Part shown: in pieces, positions 20,045 to 31,738 of the stretch
Layout of the letters: every line of letters starts with the position of its first letter
How positions within the stretch are numbered: position 1 is the first letter of the stretch
NCBI GenBank assembly: GCA_001599815.1
Contig: BCIA01000005.1
Coordinates: forward strand, 599,088-663,087
From: Furcasterigmium furcatum
Taxonomy: Eukaryota; Ascomycota; Sordariomycetes; Glomerellales; Plectosphaerellaceae
Direction of reading: 5' to 3'
Length of the DNA: 64,000 nt
Program-made: the position numbers and the translations under genes
Notes under the pieces: model-generated
Seen by the model: only the letters and a program-made list of their open reading frames with translations
Database searches by the model: none
Told to the model about the DNA's origin: nothing

Positions 20045-23000
20045 ATGGAGCCTCTCGAGGCAATCGAATACAGCTCAAATGCTTGTCACATATGTTCGAA
20101 CCGCCTTTGGGCGATCGGCTCGCGCTTCGACGACTGGGAAACCCAACTCCCCCGGCTCGTTCAGCAATATGGCGCCTACATCGGCACGGCGCTCGATGAG
20201 GAAGAGCATCTGGCATGTACCGTTGACTTCTGCGAGCGTTCCGCCCTAGACTTCACCAATGTCGACCAACGCCATGAGCCCTCGCATTGCGTGAAGCCTT
20301 GCTATCGTCTTCGGGGCTTGTTCGACGACAAGCTCTTGGTTCAAGAACTGTCCCATGACAAAGGGCCTCGGCCAACTCCCTGGGCTCTAACTGGATTGTC
20401 CATCCTCAGCCCCACGCAGCCGTTCATGGCAATCTCCCATGTCTGGTCAGACGGAACCGGCAGAGGCGCCTGGCCCGCTGGAGAAGTCAACGTCTGCTTG
20501 TTCCAGTACTTTGAACGCATTGCTCTCAGTCTACAATGCGAAGGCATCTGGTGGGACGCCGTGTGCATGCCGAGCTCCAAAGCTGCCCGATCTACGGCTA
20601 TCAACAACATGGATATCAACTACCAGCATGCCAAGGTCACATTGGTGCATGACTGTTTCCTGCGGAGGCTGCCATGGATCGACGACCCGAATGCTGCCTG
20701 CTTCGCCATTATTTTATCACCTTGGTTCAGTCGGGGCTGGACTGCGCTGGAGTTGACCAAATCCCGAACAGTCAAGGTTCTGTTTGCAGGAGACACGATC
20801 GTGGACCTTGACGAGGACATCCTGGACAAAGTCGAAGCCGGCAATCCCGCCGCCCAAACCATCAGGGCGCTTCGCAAGCCCATTGAACAGCTCGACGATC
20901 TCCTCAACGTTCTTGGCTCGAGACACACCTCGAGGCCCAAAGATCTAGCCATCATCGCGGGTCTCCTGAGCGGCGTCGTCGCATCTTCAGCATCGTCTTC
21001 CACGACGGGGTTCCAGAGGGACATTCACCAGGCAATCTTGCGGAAAATCGGCAAACTGTCCCACGGCCATCTGTTCCACAAGCATGCTACCATGTCAGGA
21101 AGCTTTGGTTGGTGCCCGACGAGCATATTCCAGCTCCCCCGGGCCCGAGAAGACATACAATCTGTGCTCAGAGTCACTGAACAGGGAGAACTGACAGGGG
21201 CATGGAAGGTCGTCCACCTCGACACTATCCCGGTCGACGCCTATTTCTGGGGGCTGTCTCATCCTCTTGTCGAGCGAGCGATGCAATCAGCCTTGAGAAA
21301 GAAAGGGATGCATGTTCTCCTGGCCGAGCCGAGTGCAGAGTCCGTCGGTCGAGGCATACTGGTCAAGGTCTGGAAAGATCGAAGCGGGCCGAGGCCCAAG
21401 TCCCAGTACCTGGGATCATTGTCTTTTCACCCAAAGATCTCTGTTGAGAACGCTCCTGAGCTCGACATCACTATTGGCGATGTTAAAGGGTTGCAGCCAC
21501 TCCACGATGGAGACGACGCGTGGGATATGCTACAGAACCAAGAAAAACCCGACAGCTTGGCTTTGACCAGCAGTTCAGGAGGCATATCCACGATTCCCGT
21601 ACCTGCGACCAACAATACCGTTGACTCAATTGCCACGGAGCCAGGTCTACCTCATCCACGTCAATCCCTGGACGCAAAGGGAATCCCGATCCGGGCAGTA
21701 AACCCCATGTCTGAGCAAAGCAGTATGTCCGACGGCCGACCAACTGCCATGTCCGTGGCAAGAAATCGCATTGCAGAGCTGAAGGCATCGAATAGTAGCA
21801 TATCCCTCAAGGACAGCTATGGCCGGACCCTGCTCCATTGGGCCGCAGAGGCCGGAGATATGCAGGTTTTCCAACTGGTATTACACACTTTCAGAGCCGA
21901 GGGCGCCTCGCTGGACGCGAAAAACAGACATGGAAGAAACGTCCTTCACCTGGCCATCCGGCGTGGCCACAGAAGCATTGCTCGAGTCCTCCTCAACTTG
22001 CAGCTAGATCTAGACATGATCAGGGCTCAAGACATCTGGGGACAGACAGCGCTACACCTGGCAGTGTCCGGGGGGGACCCCGTTGTCATTCGATGGCTCG
22101 CAGATGAGCTTGAATCGACCACCCTCATGCTCGAGGACGGTCTTGGCTGCACGGCACTGGCTCTCGCAACTAGGTGTCTGCATGGAGATGCCGTTACAGC
22201 TGTTCTTCAAAGATACACCACTGAGGGCCTTACCGGGCGAGATCGATCAGGCAAAACGATTCTTCATCTCGCTGCGCGGGGTGGGAATGTGGAAGCGGTG
22301 AGATTCCTGATCGATCGCTGGCCTGAAGAAAGCATTCTTTCCAGGTCGACCTCAGGAGAAACCGCTCTCCATCTCGCGGTACGAAGTGGAAGCATTGAAG
22401 TCGTCAGCATGCTGATGAGTCGCTGGTCCCATGAGCATATTGCTGCCACTTCTGAATCGGGCGAAACTGCGCTGCACGTTGCAGTACATTCTACCAATAC
22501 CATGGTCCTCAAGTTCCTAACTGAATGCTGGCCTCAGGAATACGTCGCTGTCAGGTCCACAGGCGGCACAACCGCACTCGATCTTGCAGGTCTTCGTGGA
22601 AATACCGAAGCTGTCAAGGTACTGATAAACCGATGGCTCAGGGAGTTCATTGCTGCGGACGTAGGTCCGGAACGCCCTGCGCTGCTTTCAGAGATGACCA
22701 GACACTGTCCAGAGGTCCTCACTCTTCTGCTTGAAAGTTGGCCGTGGGATTGCAAGCCCCCTGATACAAGCTCATGCAAGACTGCTTTCTGGGAAGCATC
22801 CTCCAGTCGTCGCATCGACCTTGCCGGCGCCCTCGAGATCCTGATGGGCTGGTTGCCTCAGGAGAGCATCGTTTGGGCGGCGAGCGATGGAGAGACTGCC
22901 CTCCACCGTGCAGCAAGGACCGGTAACTCCAAGGCTATTAAACTCCTGCTGGATCGCTGGCCGCCCAAGCTCATCACCAGTGCGACAGAGAACGGCGAAA

Positions 23001-24151
23001 ATGCCCTCCACATTGCCGCCGACGCAGGCGCGGAAGAATCTGTCCAACTACTGATACAGAGATGGCCGCAGAAGCACCTTACTGCCAAGGCATCTGATGG
23101 CGAGACAGCATTACACCGCGCAATCCGCAGCGGCAAGCCGGGGGTTGTAAGGGTTCTGTTAGGTCACTGGCCACCGAAGCTTGTCGCTGCTAAGACAGAT
23201 GACGGCGCCACGGTCTTCAGTCTGGCAGAATGGAGCGGGAGTGAGGAAATGATGAAGCTCCTAGACGACACTATCCCCCGGCTTCCTCGTTCCATCGGGG
23301 CACTCCTGAACAATTCTCTTTCCCGGCACTCTCGCTCCATTGGGGCAGGCAAAGAGTCCCATCTACTTCAGGCTGAAGTGGAACAAACAGCGACGTCTCT
23401 TCCTTCTACCCAGGGCCTTGTTAGCTGGCTCAACGTCGCGCCATTCCACCGTGCAGTGGCAGCAGGAAACACTGCGGAGGTTCAGGACTTGATGGCAATG
23501 CTCCCTGAGGACATCATCACTGCTAAGACACGCACTGGTGAGACGGCCTTACATCTAGCCGCTCGGGGCGGCCATCCGCAGACCGTCGAGGCCCTCTGTC
23601 GCCGATGGCCCGGAGAGCATGCCGCTGCCATCATCGAACGAAATGGCTTCACTGCGCTTCATGTAGCAGTAGAGCACGAAAACGTCGAGATCGCCAAAAT
23701 TCTAATGGATCATCATCCACAGATCACCACCGTCCGAACGGAGGACTGCAGGACTGCACTCCATCTGGCAGCAGCGCGTGGACATATCGCGATGGTGCGG
23801 CTGCTTCTCGAGCGATTGTCCGCCGAGGACCTGCAAGCCACAGACATGGGACGGGAGACTGCCCTTCACATGGCTGCGCAGAGTGGCAGCGAAGGGGCCG
23901 TTCAGCTGCTGCTGCAAAGACTCCCCCCAGCACAGATAGGGGCTGACAGCACACATGTGCCGCATTTCAGAGCCATCAGCTCGGCGGTTCACTGCGGGAA
24001 CGAGGCCATGGTGCAGATGCTGGTCAACAGGTATCCCCAGAAACAGCTCGGTGATCTCCACCATGAGATATCTTTACTTGTCAGTGACAAGTCGGACTTG
24101 CCCGGACCGCCATCACGGGGGAAGATAGAGTGTATCCTTCGCCTGCTTTGA
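20045..24151 (+). CDS. HET-domain ankyrin-repeat protein
   Basis: A single 1,368-residue frame; the first ATG is 20045. Residues ~120-300 form a heterokaryon-incompatibility (HET) domain: FMAISHVWSDGTG (the A-x-S-x-V-W signature), IWWDAVCMP, and SRGWTALEL (the R-x-W-T-x-x-E signature). A linker of ~290 residues has no P-loop, so no NACHT or NB-ARC is visible. From ~590 to the C-terminus there are about eighteen ankyrin units of 33-35 residues, most with GETALHLAARxGN and ending RWPxE. HET proteins trigger regulated cell death on non-self recognition; the repeats would be the ligand-sensing part. The close similarity between units suggests recent unit duplication or gene conversion. Confidence 0.88.
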   Translation: MEPLEAIEYSSNACHICSNRLWAIGSRFDDWETQLPRLVQQYGAYIGTALDEEEHLACTVDFCERSALDFTNVDQRHEPSHCVKPCYRLRGLFDDKLLVQELSHDKGPRPTPWALTGLSILSPTQPFMAISHVWSDGTGRGAWPAGEVNVCLFQYFERIALSLQCEGIWWDAVCMPSSKAARSTAINNMDINYQHAKVTLVHDCFLRRLPWIDDPNAACFAIILSPWFSRGWTALELTKSRTVKVLFAGDTIVDLDEDILDKVEAGNPAAQTIRALRKPIEQLDDLLNVLGSRHTSRPKDLAIIAGLLSGVVASSASSSTTGFQRDIHQAILRKIGKLSHGHLFHKHATMSGSFGWCPTSIFQLPRAREDIQSVLRVTEQGELTGAWKVVHLDTIPVDAYFWGLSHPLVERAMQSALRKKGMHVLLAEPSAESVGRGILVKVWKDRSGPRPKSQYLGSLSFHPKISVENAPELDITIGDVKGLQPLHDGDDAWDMLQNQEKPDSLALTSSSGGISTIPVPATNNTVDSIATEPGLPHPRQSLDAKGIPIRAVNPMSEQSSMSDGRPTAMSVARNRIAELKASNSSISLKDSYGRTLLHWAAEAGDMQVFQLVLHTFRAEGASLDAKNRHGRNVLHLAIRRGHRSIARVLLNLQLDLDMIRAQDIWGQTALHLAVSGGDPVVIRWLADELESTTLMLEDGLGCTALALATRCLHGDAVTAVLQRYTTEGLTGRDRSGKTILHLAARGGNVEAVRFLIDRWPEESILSRSTSGETALHLAVRSGSIEVVSMLMSRWSHEHIAATSESGETALHVAVHSTNTMVLKFLTECWPQEYVAVRSTGGTTALDLAGLRGNTEAVKVLINRWLREFIAADVGPERPALLSEMTRHCPEVLTLLLESWPWDCKPPDTSSCKTAFWEASSSRRIDLAGALEILMGWLPQESIVWAASDGETALHRAARTGNSKAIKLLLDRWPPKLITSATENGENALHIAADAGAEESVQLLIQRWPQKHLTAKASDGETALHRAIRSGKPGVVRVLLGHWPPKLVAAKTDDGATVFSLAEWSGSEEMMKLLDDTIPRLPRSIGALLNNSLSRHSRSIGAGKESHLLQAEVEQTATSLPSTQGLVSWLNVAPFHRAVAAGNTAEVQDLMAMLPEDIITAKTRTGETALHLAARGGHPQTVEALCRRWPGEHAAAIIERNGFTALHVAVEHENVEIAKILMDHHPQITTVRTEDCRTALHLAAARGHIAMVRLLLERLSAEDLQATDMGRETALHMAAQSGSEGAVQLLLQRLPPAQIGADSTHVPHFRAISSAVHCGNEAMVQMLVNRYPQKQLGDLHHEISLLVSDKSDLPGPPSRGKIECILRLL
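21811..24060 (+). repeat. Ankyrin-coding tandem repeats
   Basis: About eighteen in-frame units of roughly 100-105 bases, each encoding a variant of DGETALHLAARSGN followed by a leucine-rich helix and RWP. Units between 22,240 and 23,220 are the most alike. One or two units near 22,650-22,830 and 23,230-23,430 are degenerate and interrupt the array. Confidence 0.85.
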
Positions 24152-24849
24152 GATTTGTCAACTTGGAAAGATAGGAACTGGGAATAAGTGGACATAGTGT
24201 TGCCCCTTTTCTCGGCAACAGGGTCGCAGAAAGGATGGCCGCTCTCCGAAGGCCCCGCCGATTAGCAGACTTCGGGTTGAGCCTTAGGAAATCGAGATGA
24301 GTTCTCTTTTGATGTAACAAAATTGAGGTGGCCTCTGATTGAATTAGAGGTGATTTGTAGGAGCGCCGAATCTACTGCTGGTAGCTCTGCTTCACGCCTA
24401 TCTGGACCGCAATACAGCTGGAGCGGCCATGTGTTCGGCGCCCTCGTGCTCGGTCATTTATGACGCACTTTGCGGCCAACTTTCGGCGAAACTGACTCGA
24501 GCAGCATCTTGGCAGCGCTGTAGCTTGGGTTTTCGATTTCCTGGATCGACGATCATCGGCCCCGGGAATTGCAGAATCACCCGCCAGTTCCCCCCTGGCT
24601 CCGACCCTTCGGCTCCATCTGGCAACCTCACCACTGAACGAGACACGCATGCAATCTGAATGATCATTCAAACGGGACATTATGTTGATCAACGTCAAAT
24701 ATATTTTTGAAGGACTAGCACTATGAACTGTGCGGTCTACACCGCTCATGGGTCCAGTGATCATTCCGTCCTTTTCATGCAATAACGCATCATGGGTATG
24801 TCTTCACCTCAGCAATAAGCTGATGCAGTCGTAGCTCTCAAGTCACAAC
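24152..24849. other. Convergent 3' interval
   Basis: Between the stops of the HET-ankyrin gene and the sugar transporter. I see no gene here. Confidence 0.55.
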
Positions 24850-26903
24850 CTAAGCCGCGCCAACGCCGGCAGTAGAGTCGTTTCCGGCCCTAGTCGACGG
24901 CCGGCGGTGCTCGACATCCTGGTCGCCAAAGTAGTGGGACAGTTCGCGGTCGAGCTCGGCGGCGGTGTAGCGAGGCATCGTCTTGGCCATCTTGACGGGA
25001 GAGACGCCCTCGGCATGGGCCCTGGCGAAGTAGAGGTCGATTTCCTCGAGGGAGCGCTTGGAGGTCTCGGGGAAGAAGAAGTACACGCAGGGGATAAGCG
25101 CGGCGTTGAACACGGCAAACATGGCGTATCTAGAGGCCTGGTCAGTCAAGTTCAAATATGCCAGATTCGGGGCAGACTCACGTTCTGTACTGAAGGTTGG
25201 CGAAGGCCGGGGGAGTGATCATGACGATCAAGAAGTTGCTGAGCCAGTTGCTGCAGGTCGAGAGGGCGTTCGCCTGGATACGGGTCTGCAGGTTCGTGAC
25301 CTCGGCGGGGTAGAGCCAGGTCATGCCGAGCCAGCCAACGGCGAAGAAAGTGTTGAAGGCGAAGAGGAAGACGACAGCCGTAACACCGTAGGTCGTAGAG
25401 AGCACGGGAGCGCCGTCCTCGTTAGTCTCGCCCGTGGAAGTGGTTCCAGCCAGGATAGCCATGGAAGCCATCATACCAAAGGCGCCAAAGAGCATGAGCT
25501 TGCGTCGTCCGACCCTTTCAATGAGCGGAAGAGCCACCAGAGATGCCAGGAAGTACTCAGTACCGTTCAGAGCAGCTAAGAGACGAGAAAGCTGAGGTCC
25601 GAAGCCCAGAGAGTTCTCAAAGACGAAGGTAGCGTAGTAAGTAATGAGGTTGATGCCACAAATTTGCTGGAAAAACTGCGCGGCGATTCCCAAAAGTGTG
25701 CGTCGAAGGTTCTGAGAGGGTCCTCCAGTGATGAGACGAGAGAAGGTTCCTCCCTTCTGCTGGACGTTAAGGGCGGTAGCGATCTGAGCGATCTCTTCCT
25801 CAACCATAGGGTCATCTTCGGTCTTGTCGAGGAGACGAGAGAGGACCTCGCGAGCTTCGGCGGTGCGGCCCTTCTTGAGTAGCCAACGGGGACTATCAGG
25901 GAGGTACAGCTAGACGCACAGAGTTAGTCATGGTCTTCTGTGGAGGTGTCGGGTGCTGCCCATAGTGTCTGAGGAGTAGCAACATCTCGCAGAACTCCTC
26001 AAGCAGCCAGAACATGATAAACAGAACTGAAGGATAACTTACCAATCCCCACATAACGATCACGGTAAAGAAGGACTGGAACATAACGGGGAAGCGCCAG
26101 CGAACCTCGCCCTCGAGGAAGTAAAATCCGTAGACCACCCAGTAGGAGATCATGATACCACCCGAAATGAGGGCGCCAGAGATCAAGATGAGGAAGCCAC
26201 GGCGCTCAGGACGGGCACACTCTGACTGCCAAGTGGGAATGGTAGAGGTGACCATGCCGTTGCCGATGCCGCCGACGACACGGCCGCTGACGAAGAGACC
26301 GTACTCAAAGGAGGCGGCCTGCATGACACCGCCGATGATCATGATAGCGGAGCCCCAGAAAGTAGAGGAGCGCCTGCCCCAAGTCTCGCCGTAAAAGAGA
26401 ATGAGAACGGCGCCGAGGAAGCAGCCGATCTGGTAGATGGCAACACCAGCAGCCTGGGTGTTGGGATCGCCGTGGCAGTACCGCTCGTCGCGTGTTCCGT
26501 CGTCATTGTAGCAGATGGGGTTGGCCCTGTCGAGCGGGGTCATGAGAGCCTGGTTCTTTTGGAAGGAATCGAGGGTCAAGAGGCCACTGAGGACGCCCTG
26601 GTCGTAGCCGAACATGAGGAAACCGCAGGAGGCGATGATGCCGATGCTCCAGTTGAGGGCGGCGCCACGAAGAAGCTCGCCGCGAACCTTCCACTGGGGA
26701 AGGTCACCCATCTTGCTGCAGAAGCGGATGAAGGCATTCTGGGGGACGTCGTCGACGTTGCCATTGTGGGGGACGTTGGCGGACTTCTCAGCCTTGGTGC
26801 CGTTGTCCTCACGGGCGAAGTCCTCGCGGCCAGAGGTGGAGCCGGCCTCGGTCTGACTGTCGGCCGGCGGCGTAGTCGTCATGGGTTCAGCTTTCTCGGC
26901 CAT
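24850..26903 (-). CDS. MFS sugar transporter
   Basis: Three exons, 26903-26043, 25909-25182 and 25129-24850, give 622 residues. After a ~65-residue hydrophilic N-terminus come about twelve membrane segments with sugar-porter signatures: GYDQGVLSGLL in helix 1, YGETWGRRSS, SGRVVGGIGNG, LPDSPRWLLKKGRTAEA at the end of the first half, QQICGINLITYY in helix 7, ERVGRRKLMLFG, and PETSKRSLEEIDLYF at the end of helix 12. It should be a plasma-membrane hexose or disaccharide/proton symporter. The first intron is long for this locus (133 bases). A TATAAA box lies on the minus strand at 26976-26971, 68 bases before the ATG. Confidence 0.95.
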
Positions 26904-29138
26904 GTTGGCGGTATTGTTGGATGGAGTGAACCGAATGTCTCACTGAGCGAAGAGGGCCGGGACGGGAGTCTTTATAAGCCTGGAGATCATTCAGGATTTT
27001 TCACCCGCATCGAAACTCCAGTCTTTCTCCCCGACTCCGCGACACATCGGAAGCCATAACCGCGTACCGTTTTCGCGCCATGGAGTTGCTGTGACGTATG
27101 CCAATGCGGTTGTATCCACGCCAGATGGAGTGAGATCGTGAAAAGAGATTTCGGGATGGTGTTGCTGGTTCGCGCTTGGGAATTGGTTGCTTGGCTCGGC
27201 AAATCTGACTCGGGATCCACGGGATCCGCAATTTGAGGTGTGATCTAAACTCCTTTCAGAAATCCGAACGGCCCGGGACGCCATATGCGGAATAGGCCGC
27301 CAAGATTTAAGCATGTTTTTTGGTGTATGGGTCCCGTTTGCCATGACAGGCTGCCGCGAGTGAATGACTGCCGCAGGGCGGCGCCAAGTGAATCGGACCC
27401 GCAGAAATGTTCTGCGCGACGATGTCGTCAATACTTCCACTTTCATCCTCTCCGGCCGCCACCTCAGACTCCATCGTCAACCCCATCGTCCGCCCGTGTG
27501 GCCTGCCCCGGGCAACCCATCTCACCCATCTCACCCATCTAACCCTCACCGAACTACTCCATGGCACACCAAATCCCACGTGTGCCGCGGTCGAGCTGAG
27601 AGGAACAGGCAAAGATGCCCAGATGTAACGGGCAGATCTTGCGATAGGTCACATGCATTCATCCCGAGCTTACTGCGAATGCCAGTACCTAGTACCCCCG
27701 AACCCGTCCTTCTCTTCCCGGCCTCCCGGTTTCTCAGGGACCTCCCGCCTCAAGGGACTTGCTTATCCCTCGCGGATCTCCGGCCTTGGATTTCTTTGGT
27801 AATACCGGCCTCCCGCCCGTCCTTGGCATTCTTGATGGGCTTCCAGATGTAGTCAGACGAAGCATCGCCCGAGGCATTCCTCGCGGCCACTTCTCAGATT
27901 GCCCGGCGCTACAAGCCCGGCGACTTCCCGAGTTTGTCTCATCCATATTCCCGGTCGGCTCCTCCTTCGGCAAACCAAGGCCGCAAATATGTCCAACGTG
28001 CCTCCAAGAGGCCATGCCGCACCACATCGCTGTCACGCCCCCATATTCTCCACAAGGAGTATGCCCCGAGCTTATGTCGTCGCCCGGTTTGCCCAATCCG
28101 CCCACAATTCCTCAGAGTCACGGGCGCCGTTCGTCCCATTGCCAACGACACCGCCAGCACCATCCCCGATTTTCACGGCGTTTCGCCGGGCCCCCGTCCA
28201 CAGTAATTCCGCACACGCCTATCTGATTTGGTCACGTCCCAACAGCCATATGGTGTTTGTGGGTAGTGCCCGCAAAACTGATGCCAGAATCAGGATCGAG
28301 GTGCGAGGGACCCTCCCTCTCGTATGACCGTTGGTTCTAAACCTTGGTCATAACCCACATGGAGGACGTCCACGCCTATGCGGGCGCGTGGGAAATGAAC
28401 GTGATATTCGTTCTCCAGTAATTATGTATGACCTCTCCCTCGGGGGTCCCAAGGCCCCATGGGCCCGCCTTCCCTTCGCCCACTTCACGTGTAAGATGTC
28501 CCACCAACACGCCATGTTGGTGTCGTTGACGACGGTTCCTATCGGAGTTATTCGGAGAAAGCAAATAGCGCACCGTCTCATGACCAACTTATTTCTAACA
28601 TTGACCTCGGCTACCTCCATCTGCGCTGAGATTCCTAGTATTCCTTTTCACGCGCTTGCTTGTCTCACACATCTTCGGGTCCGAAGCAATATCAAGAGCG
28701 GTGGAGACTGGCCAACTGCGGCTACGCCAAGGATCTCTGAGTGGCAGCAATAGATCCTCAACGATACAACGTTGATATAGATGCCCTCGCACCGGCCATT
28801 CTCGCCACAATCTTTCAGCATCCTCAATCAGACGTGGTTGTTGACCCGTTTGGACTGTTCAGTGCGTAAACGTCGCGGCAGAGGCTTGATTCTCGCAGCG
28901 GGTGTGCAAATTGAATTACACCCAGGCCATAAACGTCCCTCAATGTTCATCACAGGGCCTGAAAGATTCTCTTGGCAATCTAGAGTTCCAACTTCGAGGA
29001 CTTTTATTCCGCATCATGACGGCTGTCTAAGTGTTTCCCCAGATAACCTTCGCTTCTTGAGCCATCCTTCTCTGAAAGAATAAGATACAAACCTCGTCTT
29101 ATGCAGGTATGCTAGCCCGATAAGGGCACCTCTCGCAG
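26904..29138. other. Long gene-free interval upstream of the sugar transporter
   Basis: At 2.2 kb this is the largest gene-free stretch. The part next to the transporter is C/T-rich with a TATAAA box. A short tandem array lies at 27515-27541. Open frames such as 27759-28226 have Pro/Ser/Arg-rich, motif-free translations and are not credible genes. Beyond ~28,300 it is A/T-richer. It may simply be a long carbon-regulated promoter. Confidence 0.5.
27515..27541. repeat. 9-base tandem repeat, three copies
   Basis: ACCCATCTC occurs twice and then ACCCATCTA once, head to tail. It is a small microsatellite in non-coding DNA, not telomeric. Confidence 0.85.
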
Positions 29139-30431
29139 CTAGCAAGACTTGGACTCCAGGTACAGCTCGTACTCGTAGCTTGAGAACAAGAATGGCGAAA
29201 CACCCTTCAGATCATTCTCATAAAGCGGCTGGCTCGCGTAATACTGCAACTGTTAGCAGGCAGAAATACCAAGTCGGGGAATTCAACTTACCTCATAAGT
29301 ACCGTTCGAGCTGAGACTGCCAGTCTGAACGGTCCATTGCCACGTCAGCGCCCCATCACCTTCGCGAGGCACGGCAAATGTCTCCGTCATGAGCTTGTAG
29401 CCGTCGAGGGCAGTCTTGAGATAGTCGTCTCCCTCAATGAGGCCGAGGCGTAGTCCCTTGAGAAGACCGTACACGAACATCGCGGAGCCGGAACTCTCAA
29501 TGTAGTTGCCCCAGGCGCCCTTGAGCTCGGGGTCCATGATGTTCCACCAGCCCTTGGTCTTTTCGTCCTGCGCGAGAACAATGGCGTCCGCGACGGATTC
29601 CAGATATCCGACCATGCGGGCGCGGCCTTCATGCTCCTCGGGGAACAGTTCGATCGTGTCGACCAGAGCCATGATGTACCAGCCAACAGCGCGTCCCCAG
29701 ACATGAGGGCATGCGCCGGTCTCAGGGTCGGCCCAGATGGCCTTCTTGCTGACGTCGAATCCGTGGACCGGAAGGCCATTTGTGCGTTCCCTGTCGACTG
29801 TGGTTCCAGCGTCGATCAAGTCAAACTGAAGAGCGATGTCGTCCCAGGCCGTGGAGTTGTCGTTCTCGAAAGTCTTCGTCCAGCGGGCGTAGAACACATC
29901 CAGCATGTAGATGCCGTCGAGCCACATCTGGTCCATGTAGACCGGGAACCGATGGTAGAAGCCGCCATCCGGGGTCCTCTTCGAGCGGTCGATCTGCTCC
30001 TTCATGACTCCCGCAGCCTTCTTGTAGATCTCCTGGCCGGTTTCCTCGTACATGTCGAGGAAGGTGTGGCCGAAACGGATGTCGTCGATGGACTGGCTGT
30101 TGTTGTAGAGGAGAATGTCCTCGCCGTTCCAGGCCGGATAGAGAACGATGTCGGTCTTGTGCTTGACGTAGTCCAAGTACTTGCTGTCACCGGTTCTCTC
30201 ATAGGCCCTCATGACGCCAGAGTAAAACGCGGAGATGGTGTACGCGTGGGTTGGGGCGACACCGTGCTTCATCTGGGAGTCTGCCATCCAGGTGAGATAA
30301 CGGGGACTTCCCTTGAGGTCTCCGGGCTCAATGTTGTCGCTTGGCTGGAAGGGCCACCATCCCCTTGGAAGGTCTGCTGCGCTTACAGCAGCAGCAATGC
30401 AAGCGAGAGCTGTCGCGGCTGAGATGAACAT
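29139..30431 (-). CDS. Secreted GH105 unsaturated glycuronyl/rhamnogalacturonyl hydrolase
   Basis: Two exons, 30431-29292 and 29243-29139 (intron GTAAGT...TTGCAG), give 414 residues. The start at 30431 is chosen because MFISAATALACIAAAVSA is a clean signal peptide, although the frame stays open upstream. The (alpha/alpha)6 fold of glycoside hydrolase family 105 is recognised from HAYTISAFYSGVMRAYERTG, DGGFYHRFP, MWLDGIYMLDVFYARW, HVWGRAVGWYIMALVD and ESSGSAMFVYGLLKGLRLG. The enzyme removes the unsaturated uronic acid left by pectin or rhamnogalacturonan lyases, outside the cell. It fits the plant-wall lifestyle suggested by the GH3 gene. Confidence 0.93.
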
Positions 30432-31738
30432 TTTGCTGAACCAGTGTTTGCAAGCTGTGACCAGAAGGATAAGGAATGAGGGTGAGTCTGTGAAGCTGTT
30501 GTTGAATGACGTCGAGACAGGAGACTGGAAGTCAGAGGCCTTAAATATTCTCAAAATTCACTTGGCATGATGCTATACGGACCCTCTCAATCCATCAAAA
30601 ACCAGGCAAATCCTTCCCTGCCCATCTCGCTCCATATGGTTTTCCGATTCCGATCCCGACGATGCTTGTGTCGCGCCGCGACGACGGCAAACTACATCAT
30701 GTCTCGCGATGCCACTCCGCTGCCTAAGTGCTACGGATCATGGCCATGACGGAAAAGCCCTCTCTCATCTGCATGATCATCCTTTGCTATATGCTGGGGT
30801 CTTGGTTCGGTCGCCTTGGTGACATGCGAAGTGGGACGCGGGGGGCTGTGCACCCCGCGGGGAAGTAAGCTTGTTCTTTACTTATTTCTCCTTCAGGAAT
30901 AGACAGGGTTGATCATTGCTTGATATCTTTCATTGCCGTAGGTTAGCGTCGCCGTTGAGCAACACGGAAAAGCAGGCGTCTGGGCACCCAGCGAGGAAAG
31001 GAGCCCTCACGCCTTGGCGCGCAGGAAGGAAGTCGGAACTCGGGCGAAAACCCCGAGATGCCCTCCAGACTGAGGCTGGGTCCAGCTTCGGGGAAAGTGC
31101 GTGAAGAAATGTCCATGGAACCCTTCTAAGCTGGAGTGAAGGCTTTCAGTATTAAAATCATGACGTTTTGCTTCTGCAAGAAGGTTGTCCCGTCTCCTTC
31201 TCACGCTGGTCAACGCTGGGAGTCCTCACATCTTATTAGGAATATGATGCGCAGCGAATAGCTAAATGTCGATGTAACGGTGTCGATCTGGGGAAACTAA
31301 TTGCACCAATCGGTATTTCAACGACATGCACATTCGGTCTTTGTGCCCGACGGGGCAGAGGCGTAGTAACGAGATAACGTCGTGTTGTCGGATACATGCG
31401 ATGTCGCAACTTCGATGCCGACACTGCATTTATGATGTAAGTTTTCCGAAGAATCATTCTGCCGACGGACTTGACCTTTCCAGACTCTGGGGTTATGAAT
31501 CTCCGACCAACAGACTTCACAACACCTCCTCGAAGAAGCCCGGGCCGCTTCCCTAGAATCATGATCCCAGGATTGATTGCGGACACCGCATGCTCATTAC
31601 CCTCAAGTTGAAATGTACGCAGACACAACAGAACCATCCAGTAATACAACAACGTTGACCTTCCAAACATTATGAAGATCAACACAGAAAAGCCTCCGCT
31701 AAATCAGGGTTGAGGTCCGGCTCCTTCCCGCAGCCCCT
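30432..31738. other. Gene-free interval upstream of the GH105 gene
   Basis: This interval contains the GH105 promoter (a TATTTAA string sits near 30545) and the 3' flank of the membrane-protein gene. A 149-codon minus-strand frame at 31236-31685 has no recognisable feature and no supporting context. Confidence 0.5.

Noticed and set aside
22240..22270. P-loop in the HET-ankyrin protein (SGKT)
   Set aside because: The SGKT string lies in an ankyrin unit where other units have DGET; the Walker A spacing GxxxxGK is absent.
27759..28226. 155-codon plus-strand frame in the long intergenic region
   Set aside because: Pro/Ser/Arg-rich random-like translation without an acceptable start context or splice sites.
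31236..31685. 149-codon minus-strand frame
   Set aside because: No signal, domain, conserved-looking block or leader; composition resembles neighbouring non-coding DNA.
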